A stretch of DNA of 64,000 nucleotides from Mycolicibacterium fluoranthenivorans (GCF_011758805.1 NZ_JAANOW010000001.1:2232001-2296000), one strand, 5' to 3'. Shown: positions 45,869 to 58,304, counted from the stretch's first letter. Numbers and translations: made by a program. The notes: generated by a model not told the origin, from the sequence alone.

Positions 45869-47445
45869 AGAAACTGCGCACGATAGTCGCCATCGGCGCG
45901 GCGACCGCCCTGATGCTGACCGCCTGCGGCGGATCGAATTCCGGCGGCAGCAGCACACCCAACGCGGCACCCACCGACAAGGTGTTGCACCTGTCGTTCC
46001 TGCAGGATCCGGGGCAGCCACCGGACCCCGACATCTACTACGCGGGGCAGGGTCTGCTATTGACCACGAACACCTACGAGGGTCTGCTGCAGTACAAGGC
46101 GGGCACCGACAAACCCGAACTTGAGCCGCTGCTGGCCACCAAGTGGACGGCCTCACCGGATAACAAGGTGTTCACGTTCACCCTGCGCGAAGGGGTGAAG
46201 TTCCATGACGGGACGCCGTTCACCTCGGCCGCCGTCAAGGCCTCCTTCGACCGCAGGGCGGCCGTCAATCAGGGCCCGGCGTATATGGTCACCGACGTCG
46301 AATCGGTCACCACCCAAGGCGATTACGGTGTCACCGTCACGCTCAAGGCGCCCAACTCGGCCTTCCTGGATTACCTCGCCTGCCCGTACGGGCCGCGCAT
46401 GCTCAGTCCGGAAGGCCTGAAGAAGAACGGCGGCAGCGACAACGCGCAGGGCTATCTCACCAACCATGACTTGGGCACCGGCCCGTACACGCTGACCGCC
46501 GCCGAGGTGGGTTCGAAGTACGAGCTGACCGCTTTCGGTGACTACTGGGGTGCCAAGCCGTATTTCGAGAAGGTCGAGCTCCCGGTCATCACCGACGTAT
46601 CGGCGCAGCAGTTGCAGTTCAACAACGGTCAGATCGCGGCGATCCTGCACGACCTGCCGTCCTCGGCCGTGCAGTCCTACCTGGACAACAAGTCCTTCAC
46701 GAACTACTCACTCCCGTCGATGATGGCGAACTACGTCTACATCAACCCGCGCAAGGGCATGATGACCGACGCCAAGAACCGCACCGCCGTGCTGCAGGCC
46801 ATCGACGTCGACGAACTGGTCAAGCAGACGTACTTCGGGCGCGGCAAGAAGGCCGAGCAGATCTACCCGCCGAACATGATGGCGGCCGAGTTCGGCAAGC
46901 AGAACGTGGCGCACGATCCGTCGGTGCTGTCCGGCATCGCCGGCGGGCTGCCCGCCGACCAGAAGGCCGTCACCATCGGCTACGACTCCAGCAATCCCGA
47001 CAATCAGTTGATCAGCAACCTGATCCAGACGCAGCTGGCCGCGGCCGGCCTGAACGCCAAGGTGCAGGCCTATCCCACCTCGGAGATCTATGGCTGGGTC
47101 GGAAGCGACGGCCAGTCGGCGCCGGAGATCATGACCTATGTGGGCTGGCCGGACGCCCCGTCGCCCTACACCTGGGGCCATATCTCCTGGGACGCCGACG
47201 GCGGTCTGAACTTCTTCGGCTGCTCGTCGCCGGCGGTCACCGCGGCCCTGGCCAAGGGTCTGCCCGCCGATTCGGACGCGGACTTCTCGACGGCCGGTGA
47301 GGAAGCGGTCAAGACGGGCTGCTGGCTGAACGTCGCTGATGTCAACGACTTCATGGTGGCCCAGCCCTGGCTCAAGGGCGTCGAGCAGTCCCACGTGGTC
47401 ACCAACCCGAACTCGCTGCGGCTGGCCGCGCTGTCGGTGGGCTGA
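45865..47445 (+). CDS. ABC transporter solute-binding lipoprotein (family 5)
   Basis: A 526-residue extracytoplasmic binding protein. A signal peptide MKKLRTIVAIGAATALMLTAC has lipobox LTAC, then a Gly/Ser linker. The family 5 (DppA/OppA) signature follows: YEGLLQYKAG, LEPLLATKWTASPDNKVFTF, LREGVKFHDGTPFTS. It delivers the substrate to the adjacent permeases. Dipeptide-type transporters also carry non-peptides, so the substrate may be a ureide or related N compound. Confidence 0.9.
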   Translation: MKKLRTIVAIGAATALMLTACGGSNSGGSSTPNAAPTDKVLHLSFLQDPGQPPDPDIYYAGQGLLLTTNTYEGLLQYKAGTDKPELEPLLATKWTASPDNKVFTFTLREGVKFHDGTPFTSAAVKASFDRRAAVNQGPAYMVTDVESVTTQGDYGVTVTLKAPNSAFLDYLACPYGPRMLSPEGLKKNGGSDNAQGYLTNHDLGTGPYTLTAAEVGSKYELTAFGDYWGAKPYFEKVELPVITDVSAQQLQFNNGQIAAILHDLPSSAVQSYLDNKSFTNYSLPSMMANYVYINPRKGMMTDAKNRTAVLQAIDVDELVKQTYFGRGKKAEQIYPPNMMAAEFGKQNVAHDPSVLSGIAGGLPADQKAVTIGYDSSNPDNQLISNLIQTQLAAAGLNAKVQAYPTSEIYGWVGSDGQSAPEIMTYVGWPDAPSPYTWGHISWDADGGLNFFGCSSPAVTAALAKGLPADSDADFSTAGEEAVKTGCWLNVADVNDFMVAQPWLKGVEQSHVVTNPNSLRLAALSVG

Positions 47446-48281
47446 TGGCCACGCTGGTCCGCAAGAGTGGTGTGCGCCGGATCATCCTGCTCACGCTGGG
47501 TTGGGAGGAACTGCCGAAGTCGGTGTCGGTGTACGGCGCCCCGCCCGAGGAACGACTGCGCGAACCGGTGCCCGGTGTGCTGTTGCAGACCGACGGCGGG
47601 TGGGTGTTGCTGGACACCGGCTTCAACACCGCCCTGGTCCGGGACCCGGCGCTGTACCGGCGGTTCTTCCCCACGGTGGAGTACCGCCCGGTGCTGCCCG
47701 GGCCCGGCGAGCCGATCGAGCAGCGGCTTGCCGAGGTGGGGGTGGATTTCGATGCCATCCACACCGTCGCCGTCAGCCACCTGCACCATGACCATGCGGG
47801 CGGGCTGAAGTTGTTCGCCGGCAAGGTGCCGGTGCACGCCCAGCGTCGTGAACTCGAGTACGGGCTGTCGAATCATCCGGAACCGGAACGCCATGCGATC
47901 GTGCGGGTGGACTTCGATGACCCGAACATCGAGTGGCGCCTGGCCGACGGTGAGGCCGAGATCGCCCCCGGTATCACCGCCGTGCCGACCTACGGGCATA
48001 CCCCGGGGCATCAGAGCTTCGTGGTGGAGCTCGACGAGTCGGTGGGTGGCGACGGTTTCGTGTTCGCGTTCGACGCCGCCGATCTCACCGAGAACATCGA
48101 GCACGAACTGGCCATCGGTGGATTCATCGACGTCGATCCGCAGGACACCGTCGAGCCGATCCGCAGGCTCAAGAGGCTGGCCGCCGACAAGGGCTACCAG
48201 CTGATCCCCGGTCACGATCCGCACGTGTGGCCCGAGCTCACCCAGCATTTCCACGACAGGTTCGGGCCGGTCGGAACGTGA
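47445..48281 (+). CDS. metallo-beta-lactamase-fold hydrolase (AHL-lactonase-like)
   Basis: A 278-residue MBL-fold protein with the dinuclear zinc motif S-H112-L-H114-H-D116-H117-AGG, a YGHTPGHQSF His later, the Asp in FAFDAADL and a final His in LIPGHDPHVW. This is the N-acyl-homoserine-lactonase-like subgroup. In a catabolic operon it more likely opens a lactone, cyclic amide or ester intermediate than quenches signalling. Start overlaps the previous stop (TGATG). Confidence 0.8.
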   Translation: MATLVRKSGVRRIILLTLGWEELPKSVSVYGAPPEERLREPVPGVLLQTDGGWVLLDTGFNTALVRDPALYRRFFPTVEYRPVLPGPGEPIEQRLAEVGVDFDAIHTVAVSHLHHDHAGGLKLFAGKVPVHAQRRELEYGLSNHPEPERHAIVRVDFDDPNIEWRLADGEAEIAPGITAVPTYGHTPGHQSFVVELDESVGGDGFVFAFDAADLTENIEHELAIGGFIDVDPQDTVEPIRRLKRLAADKGYQLIPGHDPHVWPELTQHFHDRFGPVGT

Positions 48282-49579
48282 TGGAGTGCGTTCTGCGCGC
48301 GGACCGGGTGCTCATCGACGGGCACCTGGTTCCGGCGTCGGTCGGGATCGCCGGCGGGCAGATCGCCCACATCGACGCCCTCGACGCCGATCATTCGGCG
48401 GCACAGGACATCCGGCTGCCGCCCGACGCGGTGCTGCTGCCGGGATTCGTCGACACCCACGTGCACATCAACGATCCCGGCACCGACTGGGAGGGCTTCG
48501 CCAGTGCCACCGCGGCCGCGGCCGCGGGCGGTATCACCACACTGGTCGACATGCCGCTGGACTCCGACCCGGTGACCACCAGTGTGTCCGCCTTGAATCT
48601 CAAAAGGTCGGCCGCGGAAGGCAACTGTGTTGTCGACATCGGGTTCTGGGGTGGTGTCGTCCCGGACAACCTGGACCGACTCGCTTCGCTGGTACGGGCC
48701 GGCGTGCGGGGTTTCAAGTGTTTTCTCGCCGACTCGGGCAACCCGGACTTCGGCCACCTGAGTCCCGCGCAGTTCCGTGCCGCCATGGCCCGCATCGCCG
48801 ACCTGGACTCGCTGCTGCTGGTGCACGCCGAGAGCCATGCGGTGATCGACGCCGGCCCCCGCCCGGTCGGCCGTTCCTACCGATCGTTCCTGGCGTCACG
48901 ACCCGATGCCGCCGAGGAGGACGCGGTCGGCCTCGTCGTCGAGACCGCGCGCGAGACCGGAGCCCGCGCGCACATCGTGCACGTCTCCAGCGCCCACGTG
49001 GTGCCTCTGCTGGCCGCAGCCAAAGCCGACGGCGTGGCCGTCACCGCCGAAACCTGTCCGCACTACCTGACTTTCGACGCCGAGACGGTGCCCGACGGCG
49101 GCACCGAGTTCGCCGTCTGCCCGCCGATCCGCGACGGTGCCAATCGCGAACTGCTGTGGTCGGCACTGGCGGACGGAACCTTGGACCTGGTGGTGTCCGA
49201 TCATTCGCCGTGCGCCCCGCGCGATAAGGCGGCCGGAGATTTCGGACGCGCCTTCGGCGGTATCAGCTCGTTGCAGCTCGGTCCGCGGGCAGCGTGGACC
49301 GAGGCCGCCCGACGCGGTTTCGGGATGGCCGAGGTGAGTCGGTGGATGTCGCAGCGGCCCGCCGCACTGGCCGGCTACGCCGACCGGGGCCGGATCGCGC
49401 TGGGCCTGCGGGCCGATCTGTGTGCCTTCGACCCCGACGCGCACGAGACGGTGCACGCCGGCGCGCTGCGGCACCGGCACCCGGTGAGCCCGTATGAGGG
49501 TGTCAGTCTGCGGGGTGCGGTGCTGCAGACGTGGGTGGCCGGTGTACCGGCCCTGACCCGGATAGGAGAGCCGGTGTGA
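48281..49579 (+). CDS. allB: allantoinase / cyclic amidohydrolase
   Basis: A 432-residue amidohydrolase of the allantoinase-dihydroorotase group. Metal ligands H60 and H62 (DTHVHINDPGTDWEGF); carbamylated Lys K146 in GFKCFLADSG; further His in VHAESH and IVHVSS; AETCPHYL and the catalytic Asp in SDHSPC. The DPGTDWEGF and C-terminal HPVSPYEG stretches favour allantoinase (allantoin to allantoate). Start overlaps the previous stop. The next gene is an allantoicase, which supports the assignment. Confidence 0.85.
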   Translation: MECVLRADRVLIDGHLVPASVGIAGGQIAHIDALDADHSAAQDIRLPPDAVLLPGFVDTHVHINDPGTDWEGFASATAAAAAGGITTLVDMPLDSDPVTTSVSALNLKRSAAEGNCVVDIGFWGGVVPDNLDRLASLVRAGVRGFKCFLADSGNPDFGHLSPAQFRAAMARIADLDSLLLVHAESHAVIDAGPRPVGRSYRSFLASRPDAAEEDAVGLVVETARETGARAHIVHVSSAHVVPLLAAAKADGVAVTAETCPHYLTFDAETVPDGGTEFAVCPPIRDGANRELLWSALADGTLDLVVSDHSPCAPRDKAAGDFGRAFGGISSLQLGPRAAWTEAARRGFGMAEVSRWMSQRPAALAGYADRGRIALGLRADLCAFDPDAHETVHAGALRHRHPVSPYEGVSLRGAVLQTWVAGVPALTRIGEPV

Positions 49580-49685
49580 GATTCCTGGTGCTCAATCCCT
49601 CTCTATCTGTCGGCGGTCGGGGTGAGGGATGTCGTGACGCGGCCAACCCGCGCAGCCCTTGGCCGCTCTCGGGATCGTTGAACCT

Positions 49686-50699
49686 GTGACCGACGTGGAT
49701 CTCGCCTCCCGTGTCGTCGGTGGCAGTGTGGTGGCCGCCAGCGACGAATCCTTCGGGTTCAAGGAACGGCTCGTCGACCCGTCGGAACCCGCCTTCGTGC
49801 CGGGCACCTATGACCTGCGCGGTGAAGTGGTCGACGGGTGGGAGACCCGCCGGCACGCCGGGCCCGGCGGTGACTGGGTGATCATCCGGCTGGGCGTGCC
49901 CGGCCGCCTGCACACCGTCGACGTCGATACCCGGTTCTTCTCCGGAAACCACCCGACCGCCTGCGCGGTGGACGCGTGTGCCCTGGACCGCACCGACGAT
50001 CCGGCCGGACCTGCGGTGGTCTGGACGCCGGTGGTGGAAACGACGGCGCTCAAAGCGGATTCGCACAACCTGCTGGCCGTGACGGATCGGCGCCGGTGGA
50101 CGCACCTGCGGCTGCGATTACAGTCCGACGGCGGCGTCGCCCGGCTACGCGCCTACGGCGAGGTGGTGCCGGACCCGGCGTTGTGGGCCGATGTCACCGT
50201 CGAGGTGTCCGGCCTTGAGCAGGGCGGGTGCGTCGAATGGTGCAGCGACAGCTTCTATTCCAGCGCCGCTTCGCTGGTCGCCCCGAACCGGCCGCACAAT
50301 ATGGGCGACGGTTGGGAGACCCGCAGGCGCCGCGATATCGGGCCCGAGACCCATGATGCGGTGATCATCTCCTTCGCGGTGCCCGCCGACCTCCGGCAGA
50401 TCGAGGTCGACACGTCGTACTTCGTGTTCAACGCCAGTCGGGAGGTGTCGGTGCTGGGCAGCCGGTGTACGCCCGATCGTGAACACGGCTGGGGGCTGGT
50501 CGCATTCGACGTCCCGGTGCTGTCGCGCACCCGGTTGATCCCCGACGCGCGGCAGGTGTTCTGCGTCGACGTGCCCGCCGTGACGGCGCTACGGGTGCAG
50601 GCCTACCCCGACGGTGGAATCGCCCGGGTGCGGGCGTTCGGCGTACCCACCGCCGACGGACTGCGCACGCTGCGGGACCGATGGGAGGAAAGTTCGTGA
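49686..50699 (+). CDS. alc: allantoicase
   Basis: A 337-residue protein with two repeated jelly-roll halves. Each half carries the family motifs: DLASRVVGGSVVAASDESFG, DGWETRRHAG, VDTRFFSGNHP in the first, and SDSFYSSAASLVAPNRPHN, DGWETRRRRD, VDTSYFVFN in the second. Allantoicase (EC 3.5.3.4) splits allantoate to ureidoglycolate and urea, feeding urea to a urea carboxylase. GTG 49686 is my choice without a good ribosome binding site; a 106-bp gap before it could hold another start signal. Confidence 0.88.
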   Translation: MTDVDLASRVVGGSVVAASDESFGFKERLVDPSEPAFVPGTYDLRGEVVDGWETRRHAGPGGDWVIIRLGVPGRLHTVDVDTRFFSGNHPTACAVDACALDRTDDPAGPAVVWTPVVETTALKADSHNLLAVTDRRRWTHLRLRLQSDGGVARLRAYGEVVPDPALWADVTVEVSGLEQGGCVEWCSDSFYSSAASLVAPNRPHNMGDGWETRRRRDIGPETHDAVIISFAVPADLRQIEVDTSYFVFNASREVSVLGSRCTPDREHGWGLVAFDVPVLSRTRLIPDARQVFCVDVPAVTALRVQAYPDGGIARVRAFGVPTADGLRTLRDRWEESS

Positions 50700-51214
50700 C
50701 GGTCCTGATGACCGATTGCGTCGGGCTGTGGCGGCGCACCCTGCTGATCGAGCCGGATGGCACCCGCAACACCGAACCCGGTGTGCTGTGGCTGCAGGGG
50801 CCGACGGCTTATGTCGACTCGCGCGGCTTCGCGGGCACCCTGCACCAGAACGGCGACATCTTCGCATGGCACCGCGCCATCGACGTGCAGCCCCCGGGGC
50901 CGTTCCCGGATGCGGGCGTGATGACGTGGGACGGCGACACCCTGATCGAAACCGGTGTGCACGAGGACTACGTCGAGCACTGGGTCCGTGATCCGGGCGC
51001 GGCCACCCCGGCCGGAGCGCTGCACCTGTCCGGGCCGGACGGTGCGCAGGCGCTGCTGGTTCGTGCCGGAGCCCTGTTCGGCTGGGCCGACCGCACCCAG
51101 GTGGTCATCGGTGCCGACCACCGGGCACTCGGAATCGTCATATCCGGCAAGGATATCCAGGCCAACGGCGTGCGCTGGACAGTGGAGAAATCGGAAGGGA
51201 ACGTGGATTCATGA
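50696..51214 (+). CDS. unrecognised protein of the ureide operon (beta-barrel-like)
   Basis: A 172-residue soluble protein: GLWRRTLLIEPDGTRN, then VLWLQGPTAYVDSRGFAGTL, IFAWHRAIDVQPPGPFPDAG and GVHEDYVEHWVR. Repeated Trp-Arg pairs and short strands suggest a lipocalin-like barrel, reminiscent of the HRI1 family from memory; this is a weak guess. GTG 50696 follows GGGAGGAA and overlaps the allantoicase stop (GTGA), and its own stop overlaps the next start (ATGA). So it is tightly coupled between allantoicase and the oxygenase. Function unknown. Confidence 0.65.
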   Translation: MTVLMTDCVGLWRRTLLIEPDGTRNTEPGVLWLQGPTAYVDSRGFAGTLHQNGDIFAWHRAIDVQPPGPFPDAGVMTWDGDTLIETGVHEDYVEHWVRDPGAATPAGALHLSGPDGAQALLVRAGALFGWADRTQVVIGADHRALGIVISGKDIQANGVRWTVEKSEGNVDS

Positions 51215-52248
51215 GTGGCGTCACGTCATTCACATCGGTGCCCGTCATCGATATCAGCGGGTTGTACTCACCGGAGCGTACCGAGCAGGAGCGGGTGGCC
51301 GCCGAGATCGGCCGGGCGGCAGCGGAGGTCGGCTTCTTCTACATCAGCGGCACCGGCGTCGACGAGTCGCTGTTCGAGCAGATGCTGGCTGCGGTCAAGG
51401 AGTTCTTCGCGCTGCCGGTGGAAGAGAAGATGCGCAACTACATCGGGCTGTCCCGGTGCCACCGCGGCTATGTGCCCGTCGGTGAGGAAGGACTCGAGGG
51501 GACCACCCCGGATCTGAAGGAGGCGTTCGACACCGCGCTGGACCTGCCCGCCGACGATCCGGATTACCTGGCCGGCAATCCGATGCTGGGCCCCAACGCC
51601 TGGCCGGCACTGCCGGGTTTCGCCGAGGCGGTCACCGCGTACTACCAGGCGCTGCTGGGAGTGGGGCAGCGGCTGCTGTGGGCATTCGCGGTCGCGCTCG
51701 GTGAGGATCCCGAGGTGTTCTCCCGGCACGCCACCAAGACCCCGAGCCAGTTACGCCTCATCCATTACCCGCACAATCCGGATGCGAAGGACAGCATCGG
51801 GATCGGCGCCCATACCGACTACGAGTGCTTCACCCTGCTCAAGCCGACCGCCCCCGGACTGGAGGTGCTCAACGGGGCGGGCGAGTGGATCGACGTCCCG
51901 CCGGTGCCCGGGGCCTTCGTCGTCAACATCGGTGACCTGCTGGAGCTGTGGACCAACGGCGCGTTCGTGGCCACCAGCCACCGCGTCCGCAAGGTCGCCG
52001 AAGAGCGCTACTCGTTCCCGCTGTTCTTCAACGTCGACTACCACACCGAGGTCAAACCGCTGCCGCAGTTCGCTTCCGCGGATGCCAAGCCCCGCCCGAC
52101 ATTGCGGGCCGGGGAGCACCTGTTCGCGCAGACCGCGCAGACCTTCGCCTATCTGCGGCGCCGGATCGAGACCGGGCAGCTGGTGCTCCCGGAGGGCTCG
52201 CTGGGCCTGGGGCAGTTCGGCCAGCAGGCGCTGCAGGGCGTCGAATGA
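51211..52248 (+). CDS. isopenicillin-N-synthase-like Fe(II)/2-oxoglutarate oxygenase
   Basis: A 345-residue oxygenase with the DIOX_N start VPVIDISGLYSPERTEQE, GFFYISGTGV and RGYVPVGEEGLEG. Iron ligands are H201, D203 (GAHTDYECFTLL) and H257 (ATSHRVRK), with R266-Y-S in the R-x-S 2-oxoglutarate motif. It ends the ureide operon. It might hydroxylate a purine or hydantoin-like precursor ahead of allantoinase, but the substrate is open. Convergent with fecB, 13 bases apart. Confidence 0.83.
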   Translation: MSGVTSFTSVPVIDISGLYSPERTEQERVAAEIGRAAAEVGFFYISGTGVDESLFEQMLAAVKEFFALPVEEKMRNYIGLSRCHRGYVPVGEEGLEGTTPDLKEAFDTALDLPADDPDYLAGNPMLGPNAWPALPGFAEAVTAYYQALLGVGQRLLWAFAVALGEDPEVFSRHATKTPSQLRLIHYPHNPDAKDSIGIGAHTDYECFTLLKPTAPGLEVLNGAGEWIDVPPVPGAFVVNIGDLLELWTNGAFVATSHRVRKVAEERYSFPLFFNVDYHTEVKPLPQFASADAKPRPTLRAGEHLFAQTAQTFAYLRRRIETGQLVLPEGSLGLGQFGQQALQGVE

Positions 52249-52261
52249 CCCGGCGCGCGGT

Positions 52262-53347
52262 CTAGTTGATCGGCGCGTTCAGCCAGCGCAGGTCATCGAG
52301 GATGCCGCGGGCGGCCACCACACCGCGCCCGGTCTGCCACACCTCGTTGTTGACGATGAACACCCGGTTGTCCCGGTTGGCCGAGAGCTTGCGCCACGCC
52401 GGGCTGTCCAGCACGCCGGCCGCGCGCTCCTTGGCGGCGGGGGAGTCGAAGGACAGGTAGACGATATCGCCGTCGGCGGCGGACAGGTCGGCATCCGGTG
52501 CCAGCTCGATGTACGGCTTGTCGGTGAAGCGTTGGGCGGCAGGGCGATCCACGCCGACCGCGTGCAGCACGCTCGCCGGGAAGTTGTCGGCCCCGTAGAC
52601 CCGCACGGTGTTCTCGGTGAACTGCACCACCGATGCCTGGAAATGCGTGGCGTCGTTCTGCTGCCCGGTCTTGCGGGCGTCCTGGGTGAACTCGTCGAGC
52701 ACCCGGGCGGCGGCTTCGGGTCGCCCGACCGCCGCGGCGACGGTGCGCAGGGTGTCCTGCCAGCCCGCCCCCGACGCCCCGGTGAAGACGGTGGGCGCGA
52801 TCTGGTTCAGCGCGCCGAAGTCGGTCGGTGTCAGCGCCGACGAGCCGAGGATCAGGTCCGGGGTGGCACGCCCGACGGCAGCCAGATCGGGTGATGCCGG
52901 ATCACCCAGGCCGGGTGAACCGTGGATCACCGCGCCCAAGTAGGAGGGTTGCGGCTGCGTCGTCCCGACGATCCGGCCCTGCAGGCCCAGCGCGCACAAC
53001 GCGTCGAGCTGATCGCCGGACAGCGCCACGATGCGCTGTGGGTCGCCCTGTACCTCCGTCGTGGTGGGCACACCGGCGGCCGGGGCGTTACCGACCTGTC
53101 GCGGAGCGGGATCGGCCGGTGCCGGCTCGGCGGCGCACGAGTCATCGGGGCGGCGCTGGTTGCCCAACACCCCGGCGCTGGCGATGCGGGTGGTGCTGGT
53201 GACCGGCGCGCCGGAGGCGGGGCTCGGCGCGGCCTGCTCCTGACTGCCACAGCCGGTCAACAAGGTCAGTGCCACTGCCGAAACGATGGACGTGACCCCG
53301 ACGACCCGGCCGGTGAGCCGGGCGATGCGCGCGGTGGGAAACAGCAC
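52262..53347 (-). CDS. fecB: Fe(III)-siderophore/haem-binding lipoprotein
   Basis: A 361-residue periplasmic binding protein: signal peptide ending LTLLTGC (lipobox), a Pro/Ala-rich linker, then a helical-backbone fold (RIVALSGDQLDALCALGLQG, PDLILGSS, VRVYGADNFPASVLHAVGV, IVNNEVWQTGRG). Position beside ctaD matches Rv3044 FecB, reported to bind ferric-carboxymycobactin and haem. GTG 53347 gives the signal peptide. It is divergent from ctaD. Confidence 0.9.
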   Translation of the reverse strand: MLFPTARIARLTGRVVGVTSIVSAVALTLLTGCGSQEQAAPSPASGAPVTSTTRIASAGVLGNQRRPDDSCAAEPAPADPAPRQVGNAPAAGVPTTTEVQGDPQRIVALSGDQLDALCALGLQGRIVGTTQPQPSYLGAVIHGSPGLGDPASPDLAAVGRATPDLILGSSALTPTDFGALNQIAPTVFTGASGAGWQDTLRTVAAAVGRPEAAARVLDEFTQDARKTGQQNDATHFQASVVQFTENTVRVYGADNFPASVLHAVGVDRPAAQRFTDKPYIELAPDADLSAADGDIVYLSFDSPAAKERAAGVLDSPAWRKLSANRDNRVFIVNNEVWQTGRGVVAARGILDDLRWLNAPIN

Positions 53348-53432
53348 GTCGCCGACGGTAACATCCAGCCGTCGAAGCGAAACTACGACAGTTTGTAGGA
53401 CCCATGCCGCCGCGGGCGGTCACGGGGGATAA

Positions 53433-56469
<3,037 letters not shown>

Positions 56470-56515
56470 CAGCGCTATGGCGACGCGGCCGGGGTCGGGC
56501 CTTTACAGTGGAGGC

Positions 56516-56827
56516 ATGTTGTTGGTGAAACGGACGATACTTCTCGGTGCATGCGCGGCCGCGATCTCCGGTGGGGCGGTTGTGCTGGCCGCGCCGGCGT
56601 CGGCGGACTGCCCGTGGGGTACCCGGCCGAGCCACTTCGAGGGTGTGTGTGTCGCCGGAGCCGGCAAGGGCAGCAGCACCAGCGGTAACGCCGTCGTTCC
56701 GCCGCCGGATGCCTCGCCGCCGCTGGTGCAGACCCTGCCGGGCGGTCAGTTGTCGTCGGTCGCCGGTATCCCGTGCACCCCGGAGAACATGGGCCGGTGC
56801 ATCGCCCTGCAGCAGAGCCAGGGCTAG
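56516..56827 (+). CDS. small secreted Cys-containing protein
   Basis: A 103-residue protein with a Sec signal peptide (KRTILLGACAAAISGGAVVL, AxA-type end APASA before DCPWG). The mature part is about 70 residues with two Cys pairs (DCPWG, GVCVAG; IPCTPENMGRC) and a Pro-rich centre. Probably folded by disulfides outside the membrane. ATG 56516 is used; GTG 56525 is possible. Function unknown. Confidence 0.7.
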   Translation: MLLVKRTILLGACAAAISGGAVVLAAPASADCPWGTRPSHFEGVCVAGAGKGSSTSGNAVVPPPDASPPLVQTLPGGQLSSVAGIPCTPENMGRCIALQQSQG

Positions 56828-58288
56828 CTACACCACCACCGCGTGCGATTCGGGCTCGACCGCACCGGTGATCGAACCCCAGGCCCGTGCCATGAGGTCG
56901 ACGGCCTCCTCCAGCGCAGCCTCGGGCAGCGCATAGGGGACCCGCACGAACCGCTCCAACGTGCCGTCCACCCCGAACCGCGGCCCGGCAGGCAGATCCA
57001 GCCCCAACCGTGATGCCGAAGCCGACAATGCCGTGCTCATCGGTGCGGGCAGCTTGACCCACAGCGAGATCCCGTTCGGCCCGGGCCCGGGCTGCCAGTC
57101 GGGCAACCGGCGCGCCAGCAGATCCAGCAGGTAGGCCCTGCGCGTGCGCAGCAGTCCTCGTCGTTCCGCGAGCACCTCATCGCGCTGTTCGAGAAGCCTT
57201 GCCGCCGTGAGTTGTTCGAGTATCGGGGTGCCGAGGTCCACCGATGGCCGGATGGCCGCGATGGTGGCCAGGGTGTGGCGTTCGGCCCGGATCCAGCCGA
57301 CCCGCAACCCGCCCCAGAATGATTTGGACATGGACCCGACGGTGAGCACCAGATCACGGCGCGCCACCGTGGCGGCCAGCGGTGCCGGGGGCGCCTCGTC
57401 CATCCACATATCCATGATCGACTCGTCGATGACGGTACGCGTGCGGGTGTCGGAGATGATGTGCCCCAGTCGGATTCGCTCATCTGCCGGCATGGTGAAC
57501 CCGGTCGGATTGTGGTTGTCCGGGATCAGGTAGGCCAAGCTGGGGGCGAGTTGCCGGATGGCCGCGTGCATCGCGTCCAGTTCCCAGCCGTCGTCGGCGA
57601 GAGAGACGGGCACGGCGCGCGCCCTGGCGGTCGAAATGGCCGACAGCGCACCGTGATACGTCGGTTGTTCGACGAGCACGCGGTCGCCGGGCTCGGTGAA
57701 GGCGGCCAGGATCAGCCCGATGGCGTGCTGAGCGCCGCTGGTGATCATGATCTGGCCGGGGTCGGTCGGTAGTCCGCGTTCGCAGTACCGCTGGGCGACG
57801 GCGGTGCGCAGGGCGCAGACCCCGGTGGGGTCGAGGCCGGTCTCGCCGAGATACGGGGTGATATCGCGGGTGGCCGCGGCGAACGCTTCCAGCACCGCCC
57901 CGCTCGGGGCCGACATCGCCGCAGCGGCCAGGCTGACGTTGACGCCCGCGGTAGGTTCGGTCGGGCGCGCCTGGCGCGCCTCGTTCATCGGGCGCGGTGG
58001 CAGCGCGGCAATGCTGCGCGCACCGCGACGGGCCAGCAGGTAGCCGTCCTCGCGGAGTTGGGTGAATGCCGCGGTGACCGTGGTGCGCGATACCCGCAGG
58101 GCGTCGGCGAGGGCACGCTCACTGGGCAGCCGCGACCCGACGGGCACCCGGCCGTCAACGATCAGCAGCCGGATGGCGTCGGCCAATCCCGAGTACGCGG
58201 GTCCGCTGGCACTGGACGTCCGCCAGTTACCCAACTCGCGGGCCAAAAGGTCCTCATCGAGTGATCTGGCCGCCATTTCTATCGACAT
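56828..58288 (-). CDS. MocR-type GntR regulator with aminotransferase domain
   Basis: A 486-residue fusion. The N-terminal winged HTH is GntR type (GLADAIRLLIVDGRVPVGSR, ALADALRVSRTTVTAAFTQL). The rest is a fold-type I aminotransferase domain, with SGAQHAIGLIL, PTYHGALSAI, PDNHNPTGFTMP and the PLP-lysine region VGSMSKSFWGGLRVGW. MocR proteins sense PLP or amino acids and commonly control divergent genes. It is divergent from a small gene and a YczE-type protein, a known pairing. ATG 58276 is an alternative start. Confidence 0.85.
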   Translation of the reverse strand: MSIEMAARSLDEDLLARELGNWRTSSASGPAYSGLADAIRLLIVDGRVPVGSRLPSERALADALRVSRTTVTAAFTQLREDGYLLARRGARSIAALPPRPMNEARQARPTEPTAGVNVSLAAAAMSAPSGAVLEAFAAATRDITPYLGETGLDPTGVCALRTAVAQRYCERGLPTDPGQIMITSGAQHAIGLILAAFTEPGDRVLVEQPTYHGALSAISTARARAVPVSLADDGWELDAMHAAIRQLAPSLAYLIPDNHNPTGFTMPADERIRLGHIISDTRTRTVIDESIMDMWMDEAPPAPLAATVARRDLVLTVGSMSKSFWGGLRVGWIRAERHTLATIAAIRPSVDLGTPILEQLTAARLLEQRDEVLAERRGLLRTRRAYLLDLLARRLPDWQPGPGPNGISLWVKLPAPMSTALSASASRLGLDLPAGPRFGVDGTLERFVRVPYALPEAALEEAVDLMARAWGSITGAVEPESHAVVV

Positions 58289-58304
58289 TGATGCCAGTAT
58301 CGCC

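Noticed and set aside
44075..46156. 693-codon open frame antisense to the ABC permease region
   Set aside because: Shadow of well-supported transporter genes.
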